Assembly: GCF_000003605.2 (NCBI RefSeq)
Contig: NW_003132852.1
Span: 437,852 to 453,354 of the forward strand
Source: Saccoglossus kowalevskii
Taxonomy: Eukaryota > Hemichordata > Enteropneusta > Harrimaniidae
Length of the DNA: 15,503 nucleotides
Direction of reading: 5' to 3'
How positions within the stretch are numbered: the first letter of the stretch is position 1; each line of letters starts with the position of its first letter. Both the position numbers and the translations under genes were made by a program. The notes below the pieces were generated by a model. That model was not told where the DNA came from, did no database searches, and saw only the letters and a program-made list of their open reading frames with translations. This document shows positions 1-8,008 of the stretch, one piece after another.

Positions 1-118
1 CCCCCCAACGCATGACGATTCATATTATCTGGATTACGCATAGCTTCTCTGCGATTTTCGCTCCGTATATCTTAAGCGAAGCTTGCCCCCCCAATACATT
101 TTGCTGGATCCGCCACTG
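1..118 (-). mobile_element. Possible terminal end of a hAT-like DNA transposon
   Basis: Read on the minus strand, position 118 begins CAGTGGCGGATCCAG, followed by an A-rich step and a run of seven G. As I recall, a CAGTGGCGGATCC-type end with a nearby G-run is common at the termini of hAT-type elements and their short derivatives. The element would extend left past the window edge, so neither the second inverted repeat nor the 8-bp target duplication can be checked. The eight bases just outside it are 119-126. No transposase frame is visible in these 118 bases. It could simply be a chance match or part of a larger repeat. Confidence 0.28.
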
Positions 119-121
119 CCG

Positions 122-274
122 CTACTCCTCTCGAAACGTATCCAACCGATGCGACAGAAATGCCACACAATCTCTTGAACTGTTGACCTCGCTAGTCCAG
201 CTTCCTCCGTCGTCGATCATTTGCAAGAAGCAAATAATTTCCATCTTAGTGTCTTCGTCTAAACGCTTTGACAT
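122..274 (-). pseudogene. Short open frame (50 codons), unidentified, possibly a truncated transposase N-terminus
   Basis: The frame starts at ATG 272-274 and ends at TAG 122-124. The first residues (MSKRLDEDTKMEIICFL) are charged and amphipathic, like the first helices of a helix-turn-helix DNA-binding region, but I do not recognise a family. The stop lies only four bases from the putative hAT-like end at 118, so the frame may be a gene start cut by that insertion. It may equally be a chance frame, since 50 codons is weak support. Confidence 0.15.
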
Positions 275-1106
275 AATAGCAATAATTGTTCAAAATCTGA
301 AACTGCATTTAAAACTGTTCTCACGAGGGTATTTTCATTATATGTTAGGAGCATTTATACATTTTTGTATCAACTAGGTTTATTATTTTCGTGAAACGTT
401 CAATATAGAATTTATTAAATGAACGAGCATATGTATGCATAAAATAATAAAGTGTCCGATATCAAAAATAAGAAAAACATGATTGTTTAATGATTGTTTG
501 ACTGGACGCTTACACGTTGTAATAGTTGAGTCCATCTGAAACCTTGGGCCGTTGTTTTGATTAACTGTCACTTAGGCGTGTATGTTACATTATTGCGTCT
601 ACAACGATCATTGTAGTGTCTAGGAAAGTGTATGGGAGTGTTGCGAAGTTCCTCAGTAATTTCCTACCTGGTGTGGGAGTTAGGTATATATCTTGCGCTC
701 GCTGTAATTCGAACATGCTTTAGTCTAATCACAATCTATCACTAGGTCATCCGTATTCAACACTTGTATTCAATAATATATTAGTGGATTTTAATTTTTT
801 TTTAATTTTAATTTTTATCTAATTAATTACAGCCTTGAAAATAATCAAATCATCTTCGCTTCAACAAATCTGATATCTTTCGCGCAAGTGAAATATGTTG
901 TGGTGTGTTTGGTCACCGATCACCAATATTTTATACGATAATACAATAGCCAGTTGTAGATAGTGTGCACTTTAACAGAGATATGTTTGCATAATTCTCC
1001 AAAAGTCAGCATGCTCACTGCTAGGAAAGTCCGTTTTCAAGAAAAATACGCAATAATAATCTTTTGTGACACTCATTTGTACATTTGTGAGTAACCACGA
1101 ATATAT
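275..1106. other. Intergenic stretch, no gene seen
   Basis: AT-rich sequence with a low-complexity T/A tract at about 787-830. I saw no coding-like frame, tRNA-like fold or recognisable repeat. The minus-strand frame at 383-571 has no protein-like composition and is regarded as chance. Confidence 0.5.
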
Positions 1107-1123
1107 TTAAGGTAGAGATGCAG
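1107..1123 (+). repeat. Left terminal inverted repeat of the 0.8-kb element
   Basis: Exact 17-bp partner of 1889-1905. Just inside it, 1126-1138 is a perfect palindrome (TACCTG C CAGGTA) that could form a small hairpin next to the terminus. Confidence 0.6.
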
Positions 1124-1888
1124 TTTACCTGCCAGGTACTTATATTTTAATTTTAATTAGTTAATTAGGAAACCAAGATGACCTCCCTTGTCCACAAAAC
1201 TATATATTTTCGGAAAGCTTATTGTATAAAATTTAAAATGTCGTTACTATTTTTTTTTGATTATGGAAACTGTAGTTTGAAATATGCACAAAAATGTGCT
1301 TTTTTAGTAAAAAGTGATTTTAAAAAAATAGCTCCTAAACCATGCTTCTGTTTCCTGTCAAAATTGGTTTATGAATACAGCTGTTTACTATGAAGAGAGT
1401 GCCGTCTTGAAAACTGTCTACCAGTTGTCAATTTTGCAGGGCAGCAGCTAAGATTTCATCACTTCAAGTTTATGCATAAATTAACACCTTGGCTAGTTGT
1501 CTGTACGATTGTTGTAACACTGTTCAACTAAAACCAATGCAAATTCTGGGATGTGCACTAACAAGAAGCTGAGATAATTGCTAATTTACATAACAATTCA
1601 CTCAGTAAGAAGTTTGCTAATGCTCGTAATTAAAATGGCTGTAACAGTTCGAAATTTAAATACATTATCGTTTTGTAAAAAGTTAAATATTCCTGTTTTT
1701 CACCATGTTTCTTTTTATTATTTATGTACAGCTTTGCTAAATCTTGCTAAGCATTCAAAAGAGAGAATGTTTGCTCCTGTTATCCATATTTTAAAATCGT
1801 TTTTTGAGTATGTTCCACTATTCACAATTCTACAAAATTTTAACAGTCTATAGCCAAGACTGTTTGGATAATATAAGTGCACACGAAC

Positions 1889-1905
1889 CTGCATCTCTAC
1901 CTTAA
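1889..1905 (-). repeat. Right terminal inverted repeat of the 0.8-kb element
   Basis: Reverse complement of 1107-1123 with no mismatch. It ends in TTAA at 1902-1905. Confidence 0.6.
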
Positions 1906-2153
1906 GTTATGTTATGTGCTTGGTCACGTGGTAACCAGAACCTACACAAGAGGGTGAAAGTACGTTTTGGCGGTTTTATATGTCTGGACTTCTTGATATT
2001 CATGTGCTAATGTTTTTGTTAAGTGTTTCGGAAATTGGAAAGTAATAAAAAACTATCTTAATAAAATGTGTTCATACACCAGCCAGGACTCTTAATTTTA
2101 TCGCCGTCATTAGCAATGATGATGGATGATGTGAACAGGAGAAAAACAACTAG

Positions 2154-2345
2154 AGCACCATTACATATTTTGGTATTCCCAATTGTCCTGTGAAAGGACT
2201 TGCTGATATAAATTTAATTGCACAAGCGTGCCAATACGACCCAAGCTCAGCGTGTTACCATGGTGATGATGTCATACATCAACAAGCTTGTAACACTGCA
2301 GAACAGGAGGCGATGGTGATTATCAATTGCACAATTTTTCTATTT
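2154..2345 (+). CDS. Orphan coding-like open frame, possible isolated exon, no family recognised
   Basis: A frame of 64 codons lies between TAG 2151-2153 and TAG 2346-2348 and has no early ATG. It has mixed amino-acid use with spaced cysteines (pieces FGIPNCPVKGLAD, ACQYDPSSACYHGDD and HQQACNTAEQEAM), unlike the surrounding AT-rich frames, which are rich in Phe, Ile and Lys. The CTAG just before it could be an acceptor, but there is no pyrimidine tract. A possible GT donor lies near 2317. It could be a single exon, a fossil of a transposon protein, or chance. Confidence 0.18.
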
Positions 2346-2348
2346 TAG

Positions 2349-5014
2349 AATTATTTTTCCACCGTTGAGCTCTTTTACAGTCCTATTTTCAACTTTCAGT
2401 TTGTTTCATTTTGTTTTGTCTCTGTTAACTGTAAAGTTTACTCCTGTTTTTAGATGATCCAACAACCTTATCAGTTTCAATGTTATCTCTAAGATAGCTG
2501 GTTTCATCGTCTTTTATAACAGCTTCTGGTGGTTCCATGCGACTTTGAATATGTCATCGTTTTTGTTATTCAATATCTTAGTAAGTTTTATTACTTGCTG
2601 CATCACTTTTGTAGGTCTATTGTCGTCACCATTGTAACCATTTTCTATTATCCATCTTCTTTTGTGAGTTTGTGCTCCTCAATCTTACATTTAAAGCAAG
2701 TCCGGGGAAAAACACATTGAGCGCTGAAAACAAAGTGCTCAAGCGACCAGCATTGTATTGTATTGTGCTTTTGGGTTTACTGCTAAAATAAAAAATAAAA
2801 GCCGCTCACATAACAGTAAAACAAACTTGAAACCCCGTCGGCAGGCTTCGGCACCGCTTCACACTTGAAAGGATACCAACCCCCCTGCCACCTTTCAATA
2901 AAAAATTAAAACACTTAAAGCATAAACAAGTAACATGAAGTAAATACTCACTGATTCTAGTGTGTAAAACGATAACCCACCAAAAAAACAAAATAGTTCA
3001 ATCCTGGCCAAAACAAAGCAAATTTCTGTTTTAATGAATTTCGTAGCCCAGAAGGGTGTTTCCCAGTATTTGCCTTGTGCCTGGCTGGAAAGTGTTTTGA
3101 ACGACGGAGTAGTAAAGCCTCATAGGAATGCGAAAATGCGGTTGAACCATTTGGGACGTAATGTTATTATAATAGTGAAGTAGGTGTGTTGTGTGCAGTT
3201 ATCATAAGTGTTCAGATGAGTTTTGAACAGAAATACGCCCCTGCAGATCCCCATTTTTTATAATTGTTACTTCATTGCAATCTTGGAAATTGTGTTTAGC
3301 TATTTCAGGCACACTAAGTATATCATGTCAGATAATGTCCATTTGTGGGTCCTGTCACAGAACACAGATTAGATTTGTAGATTGTGCTCTTTTCAAACTT
3401 ATTTAGTTTTAAATTCAGAAAAGTGCAGTTCAATACGATGGTGTGAAAGGGGATGAAAAGTTACATTATTGCCGAGATAAACACTCAAAAGTTTCAATCC
3501 CACGCTTTTTGAGTATTTGCTGTTGCGCCAACTGAATATCCACAACCCGATTTTAGGTGATTGATGCAAGTTCAGTTATTGCTTGCGAGTTATGAAACAT
3601 TTCAGTCAGTTTAAGCAGTAAGTGTAGAGTGATGTTTATTGCTGAAAGGTATGACCATTGAGTGCTTAAATATGTTTGTAATTGCTACATAACAAACACA
3701 CAGGCCGCAAGTATTTTACGTTGGTAAAGTAAAATTTTTGGGAAGGCGAGTGACGAAAGATCTTTTACAGGGTAGCAGGAACCACAGTTGTTAGTTTAAT
3801 AGTGATTTCCTGGCGCCTGGAATGAAATCAGGTTGTGGCTTTGGATTGACACACAGCTATATTCGCAAATACGTGTGGAAGGGGTTTTGGGGTGAAGGAT
3901 GTGGGGCAGGCGATGGCATTGCCTTGGAAGGGGAGGGAGGGTTCGTAAACTCTCCCCGTCAATCGGATAATTTTCTTATAAAATTTTGATTTCATTCCCA
4001 TCCTTATGCTTTTTAAAACTTAGTTCAGACACTTTTTAGTAACCTTGGTTAAGGATTTATTTTTGTTTTCTAGAGGTCGTTGTTTTATTTTTTCTGTTTA
4101 CTGGCGATTGGAGCAACGTTTTCACTCGACCAGTATTTTATTGTATTAATATTGTGCAATCTTGTTTTGTATCAATCAAGTACCGTCAGCAAGTACTGAT
4201 AGTACTGGCAAATAAGAACAATGGAAATACGTATTGGAAAGTTATGCACCAGTTGAAGACTTATATTATTTTTCATTTAGGGACTTATTAGGGGATTTGA
4301 ATCCTGGATCTAATTATCAAAGTAATATGTTTTCTTTTTTAATGTTGAACACCGCCCTCAATATCATTTGGGTAATCTGTAAACACACCTAGGTCACACC
4401 CGATTCCTTTGTGCCCTTAGCGGTCATCAAATGCAAAACATCCAATGGTGAGAAAACACATTGATTTATCAACATATTTCAACTTTCAAATTGTGGGAAC
4501 AAAGATGTACTGGTAGAAACGGTTTATGACATGCAATTGATACAAATCTATTGCCAAACTAGGAAATTATCATAGTTGACCATGTTTACAAGTGTACCTT
4601 GAATACACTAGTATTGACCTTAACATAGACATGCTTTACCAGTGCCATTGTGCGATTCGAATTGTCACTCATGTAAGGATGTTCACACTGATGGTAAACA
4701 ATCTAACCAGCTTAAATAAAAAACGAACTAAACGAAAACAGTAACCAGTATAGACACTATTGTGAAGGGTTGATGTCCCCATCAGTTTTATATTAACACA
4801 ATTGGAACTATTTCGGGATAATTGGATTCGCTTAAAATGTGCTACTGTAATGGTTAAATTCACAAAAATATTTCATTTGTTCGTTTTAGATTTTTTCTGA
4901 TAATTTCTTGTATTGATATCAGAAATGAGGAAATTAAGAACAATACTACCCTACAATGCATTCTGTTTAGGGAACACACAAACACATACGAAAACACAGG
5001 CGCATATCTACACA
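2349..5014. other. Long stretch without a recognisable gene
   Basis: I found no convincing exon, RNA gene or transposon structure in this 2.7 kb. A short TTGTATTGTATTG run occurs at about 2753-2766. The open frames at 2529-2720, 2806-2991 and 4669-4863 are short and have low-complexity composition. The G-rich patch at 3881-3941 is the one compositional outlier and is listed separately. Remote exons of an unrecognised gene could be missed here. Confidence 0.5.
3881..3941 (+). other. G-rich patch, possible imperfect G-quadruplex
   Basis: Runs of three or more G occur at 3881-3884, 3889-3892, 3903-3906, 3930-3933, 3935-3937 and 3939-3941, inside otherwise AT-rich DNA. Some loops exceed seven bases, so it does not meet the strict quadruplex pattern. 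CTCCCC at 3952-3957 can pair with GGGGAG at 3930-3935. Confidence 0.3.
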
Positions 5015-5033
5015 AATGAGTCATTTTATCAGC

Positions 5034-5039
5034 TTTATT
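5034..5039 (-). terminator. Polyadenylation signal AATAAA of the defensin-like gene
   Basis: The minus strand reads AATAAA here, 22 bases after the TAG stop at 5062-5064. The sequence that follows would place cleavage near 5010-5020. The 3' untranslated region would then be only about 45-50 bases, typical of a compact peptide gene. Confidence 0.6.
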
Positions 5040-5061
5040 TCTCTAACTGAACTATTCACAA

Positions 5062-5120
5062 CTAATATTCATCTGTAGAAGATTCCTGTCGAAGCTTGTC
5101 CAATGGCGATGTCGTGATTT
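5062..5120 (-). CDS. Exon 6: acidic C-terminal tail and stop
   Basis: The acceptor TTTTACATCAACAG precedes 5120. In phase 1 it reads ITTSPLDKLRQESSTDEY and then TAG at 5062-5064. A clean 18-residue tail in exactly the phase left by exons 3 and 4, followed directly by AATAAA, supports it as the last exon. After exon 5 the same exon contributes only the AA of a TAA stop. Confidence 0.6.
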
Positions 5121-7917
5121 CTGTTGATGTAAAATAAAAACAATAAGTTTCATTGAAATATTGTCTAAATATTATATAACCACAGTCATAACATGTCAAC
5201 TATAACACAAAATTAATCAATCAAACAGTGTTTTGCACGTGTTAGTATACTTAACTAGATATTTTAGAAAGATTGGTTGCAGCTATTTAGAAATTATTTT
5301 AAGACAGTATGTTTCTGTAAAGTAATTAATTTTCACTGGGAATTTATTTTCGCTATTTTTCCTGGTCAGATGAATCAATGACAATAAAATCATTTATACC
5401 ATTTATATAAAAATATAAGTTTTCTTACAGTTTACTTTCTGCTCAAAATCAGTGAAAATAAACAAACTTAATACAAAGCACGCAAAATGCTTTTTCAGTG
5501 AAAATTAATTCCAGCTAAAAGAAAGCGTTTTACAGTACTTGACGCAATCGAACAAAATATATTAATTAAGATGCATTCTCAACTTCTGAATTATATTGTA
5601 TCTTTACACTTTATTTGAGTGTATGTTTCGTTTGATTGACAAACATTATAAAATGCATTTGCAAAACAGTTGTATTGTTAGTGGGGCCCAACATTTGCTT
5701 TCAAAACCTCTTCAGTTTCAATGATAACAAGCATGAATTGTTTTGGTTTTGGAAACCAGTATTTTTCACTATGGATATGCACGTGGTATGATATGACAAT
5801 TGTATGCGTGTATGTATTGCATTATGCAATGTCTATGTATACACATTGAAGTGAATTGTGCAAAGCATGTACGATATACATCGTCTATGTCTAAAATAGA
5901 ATGTGTAGGGTAAAACTAACCTTACTCACGACAGTCGAATTTACAAATAAAATTGGCATACATTAAATACCTATGATGTTTAATCAAGTTTGAAGTATAT
6001 CGGCAACATATGCTCGAGATTTGGCCCCGGATATATCTGATTTTGTTGTATTTTTACACAAAGATGGCAGCGAGACGGTCACCTGTTCCCGAATCGTAAA
6101 ACAACCGAACGTGCATATACGATTTATCAAGGGATACATGAAGAGAGAACAAGAAAAATTCATACAAAAGGGCTAAGGAATAATCGAGGAACATTGTACA
6201 TATCAGTCACATTGTATTTAACAAATTCATTAATAAAAATCCCCTTTCTTTCTTAATGTGAATACTTACATTCAATATATACTTCAGGAATACAACACAC
6301 ACGGCCGTTTCTACAACCGCTACCGGGAACCTCATTTTCATCTCTATTGCATTTTTTGGCACGGCATGTACCACCCAAATCATCTACACAGTCAGCTGTG
6401 CCAGACAAAATAAGGAAAAAACAGTATTGAATTGAAATTTGAATTTACCGATTCGCGGAATCGCCTCATGTGCAATTAATTGTATGAGATATTTAGTATG
6501 TGTGAGGTTTGAAAAGAATTTGTCAAGGCAGGTCTAAGATACAGCTTCAGACAAACGTACAGTCGGACGCTTGCATAGAGAAGTAGAACAAGTCACAAAA
6601 AGGGCTAAGGAATAATCGAGGAACATTGTACATATTAGTCACATTGTATTTCATGAATTCACTAATAATAATCCCCTTTCTTTCTTAATGTGAACACTTA
6701 CGTTCCGGAACACAGCAAACACGGCCGTTTCTGCAACCTGTACCAGCAACCTCATTTTCATCTCTATTGCATTTTTTGGCACGGCATGTACCACCCACAT
6801 CAGCTACACAGTCGTCACCAGCTGTAGCTGTGTCTGGCAATATAGGAAATGAAAAAAAAACCGTTGAAATATGTATTTTCGTTGTATGTTGTTTCTAAGT
6901 TGATTTTCACATCAATCACAATCTAAGTAAAATGATATTTGAATGCATTTGTTATTGGAAAGCAACTCGTCGTTGCTGTGAAAACATACCTGGCGGTGTA
7001 CAACACACGTCATCTCCTGAACAGCTTCTTTTACACCATTGTTTTTGAGTCTGATTCGACTGGCATGAAGCACGGCATTCACCATTACACACAGTCGCAC
7101 AGTCACGTGCTGATGCAGGGGGGGGGTGGCATGAAAACAAATATATGAGCAATGATAATTTATCACTAAATAATACCAACATTTATTTGAAAATTCAAGC
7201 AGAAATACAATATTCACTGTATCGTCAGATCAGAATCAATACTTGGACTACATGCGTAAACCTGCCTACACTTTACTCGCATTACCTACTGACCTGTCAA
7301 AATTCACTTTCTAAGGTCCACGTTTGCTCGCTGAGATAGGTTCTCCAGTTTACAGTAAGTGTAGTTTACATGTTTAACTTTTTCTTAGCTGCTCTTATTG
7401 ATACATATGATTAATTTGAAAGAACTATTTAGCAACGTGCTGGCTTTATATTGTTAGTAATACTGGCATCACCATTAACTAGCCACTACCATCAAAATAG
7501 TAAACAATATTATTTTTCAGGAGATTTCTCATATTTGTTGTAAAGCAATCAAATCCTGTCAGTAGTGCTATATTCAGACTGAATAATCACTATTTAGCTT
7601 ATTTTAAATTTTCATGAAAACACAATTGAAAATCGCTCAATCAGAAGACATTGGAAAATAAATAATAGTGTGGTGTGAATGTGAAATTGATGTATGAAAT
7701 ATATTACTTACAAGCACCATCAGCAATCACCTGAAACGTAAATAGAAAGTGTTTACTCTATAAATTAAATAACTCATCCACGTTGTCTACATGTAGCAAA
7801 CATTTCATTAAATGAAGTCACTCAAATAACTGTCATGGTGATAATTTTGTAAATCAATATATTGAGGTTACTTACAAACATCAGTGCTATCAGCATGAAA
7901 ACTAAACTGAAATGCAT
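5062..7917 (-). CDS. Secreted multi-module beta-defensin-like peptide, six exons
   Basis: I assembled the coding exons by eye as 7917-7876, 7730-7712, 7109-6990, 6833-6702, 6395-6270 and 5120-5062. All have GT-AG borders, and the intron phases are 0,1,1,1,1. Exons 1-2 give a hydrophobic signal peptide, with likely cleavage after VIA, leaving DGASRDC. Exon 3 carries eight cysteines (C-x3-C-x3-C-x3-C-x9-C-x3-C-x5-CC). Exons 4 and 5 each carry six (C-x7-C-x4-C-x11-C-x5-CC), inside the vertebrate-type beta-defensin spacing C-x4-8-C-x3-5-C-x9-13-C-x4-7-CC. Exon 6 gives an acidic tail ending SSTDEY. With exon 5 skipped the product is 123 residues. With exon 5 included a stop forms at the junction and the product is 146 residues. 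The likely role is an extracellular antimicrobial peptide; this is inferred from fold spacing and secretion only. Other beta-defensin-fold secreted peptides are possible. Confidence 0.68.
5324..5510. repeat. Inverted repeat in the last intron
   Basis: AATTAATTTTCACTG at 5324-5338 is the exact reverse complement of 5496-5510, giving a 187-bp unit. Part of the right arm (CAGTGAAAAT) also recurs at 5450-5459. It may be a small decayed MITE or chance in AT-rich DNA. No target duplication was identified. Confidence 0.3.
6141..6425 (-). repeat. Tandem duplicate unit A (exon 5 plus flanking intron)
   Basis: Matches 6577-6857 through the exon and through about 130 bases of the intron that follows it on the minus strand. 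The offset is 420 bases across the exon and 432 bases in the intron, because of the 12-nt insertion in exon 5. Positions 6328-6377 are identical to 6748-6797 over 50 bases. Confidence 0.8.
6270..6395 (-). CDS. Exon 5: six-cysteine beta-defensin-like module (copy A)
   Basis: 126 nt, phase 1-1, a near duplicate of exon 4 with the same cysteine spacing. It differs by a shorter start and by a 12-nt insertion just before the donor, which adds V-Y-I-E. It ends in T at 6270, where exon 4 ends in C, and the donor GTAAGT follows. Exon 6 begins with AA, so the junction codon is TAA. A weaker donor (GTATAT at 6282) would end the exon in phase 0 and shift exon 6 into another frame, which looks less likely. 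Confidence 0.62.
6577..6857 (-). repeat. Tandem duplicate unit B (exon 4 plus flanking intron)
   Basis: Partner of 6141-6425. Similarity stops upstream of both acceptors, so the duplicated segment ran from just before the acceptor into the downstream intron. Conserved intron text includes GGAACATTGTACATAT read on the plus strand. Confidence 0.8.
6702..6833 (-). CDS. Exon 4: six-cysteine beta-defensin-like module (copy B)
   Basis: 132 nt, phase 1-1. The module runs DDCVADVGGTCRAKKC, then GTGCRNGRVCCVPE, with GGTCR and CCVP typical of beta-defensin-like domains. Three AG acceptors six bases apart (CCAG, ACACAG, CTACAG) precede the core. Each keeps the frame, so the linker before the first Cys can vary by two or four residues. 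The last base is C, before GTAAGT. Joined to exon 6 it makes CAA (Gln) and opens the acidic tail. Confidence 0.68.
6990..7109 (-). CDS. Exon 3: eight-cysteine defensin-like module
   Basis: 120 nt, phase 1-1, from the acceptor TGCATCAG to the donor GTATGT. The module runs from RDCATVCNGEC to DDVCCTPP. Aligned to exons 4 and 5 it keeps the DC start, the middle CRA-C step and the final CC. It adds one cysteine after the first and one between the fourth scaffold cysteine and the CC pair. The two extra cysteines could form a fourth disulphide. The acceptor pyrimidine tract contains nine consecutive C on the minus strand (plus-strand G at 7118-7126). Confidence 0.68.
7712..7730 (-). CDS. Exon 2: 19-nt microexon ending the signal peptide
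   Basis: It is bounded by the acceptor TTTCAG at 7736-7731 and the donor GTAAGT at 7711-7706. It reads V-I-A-D-G-A plus one base, T, which joins CA of exon 3 to give Ser. It changes the frame from phase 0 to phase 1, so skipping it would throw exon 3 out of frame. That supports it as a real constitutive exon. Confidence 0.65.
7876..7917 (-). CDS. Exon 1: start codon and hydrophobic core of the signal peptide
   Basis: ATG at 7915-7917 has A at -3 (CAAGATG). Fourteen codons follow, rich in Leu, Phe, Met and Ile (MHFSLVFMLIALMF), ending in phase 0 at a strong donor, GTAAGT, at 7875. No other in-frame ATG lies between this one and the TATA-like box. The E-box-like CACGTG at 7943-7948 falls in the predicted 5' leader. 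Confidence 0.7.
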
Positions 7918-7999
7918 CTTGATAAATTTGTACAATAATGAGCACGTGTAGTCAGTTTGCCGGGTCTTAGGTGAGTAACTTAACGTACTGCAGAAGAAT

Positions 8000-8008
8000 T
8001 ATTTATAT
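8000..8008 (-). promoter_or_regulatory. TATA-like box upstream of the defensin-like gene
   Basis: The minus strand reads ATATAAATA here, about 85 bases before the ATG at 7917. A start site about 30 bases downstream, near 7970-7978, would leave a 5' leader of about 55-60 bases. AT-rich surroundings make chance TATA matches common. Confidence 0.35.

Larger units (their letters stand above)
1107..1905. mobile_element. Non-autonomous DNA transposon (MITE-like), 0.8 kb, TTAA-bounded inverted repeats
   Basis: A 17-bp sequence beginning TTAAGGTAGAGATG at 1107-1123 recurs as its exact reverse complement at 1889-1905, giving a 799-bp unit. The similarity continues imperfectly inward: both arms reach ACTTATATT after a stretch of about 20 bases that differs by a small gap. 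Both outer ends are TTAA, which fits a piggyBac-type TTAA target. A TA-target (Tc1/mariner) reading, with AGGTAGAGATGCAG as the terminus, is equally possible because TTAA contains TA. The interior is AT-rich. Its open frames at 1178-1393 and 1578-1853 show no transposase motif, so the unit would depend on an enzyme encoded elsewhere. Confidence 0.55.

Noticed and set aside
12-377. 121-codon plus-strand open frame
   Set aside because: Composition is not protein-like, and it runs antisense to the hAT-like end and the short minus-strand frame. No motif was seen.
6270-7109. Assignment to big defensins
   Set aside because: The usual big-defensin C-terminal array is about C-x6-C-x3-C-x13-14-C-x4-CC with a hydrophobic N-terminal domain. 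These modules have different spacing and no such domain.
6912-7217. Open frames on both strands overlapping exon 3
   Set aside because: They are shadows of the real exon in other frames. The cysteine pattern and splice borders support only the minus-strand phase used in the gene model.
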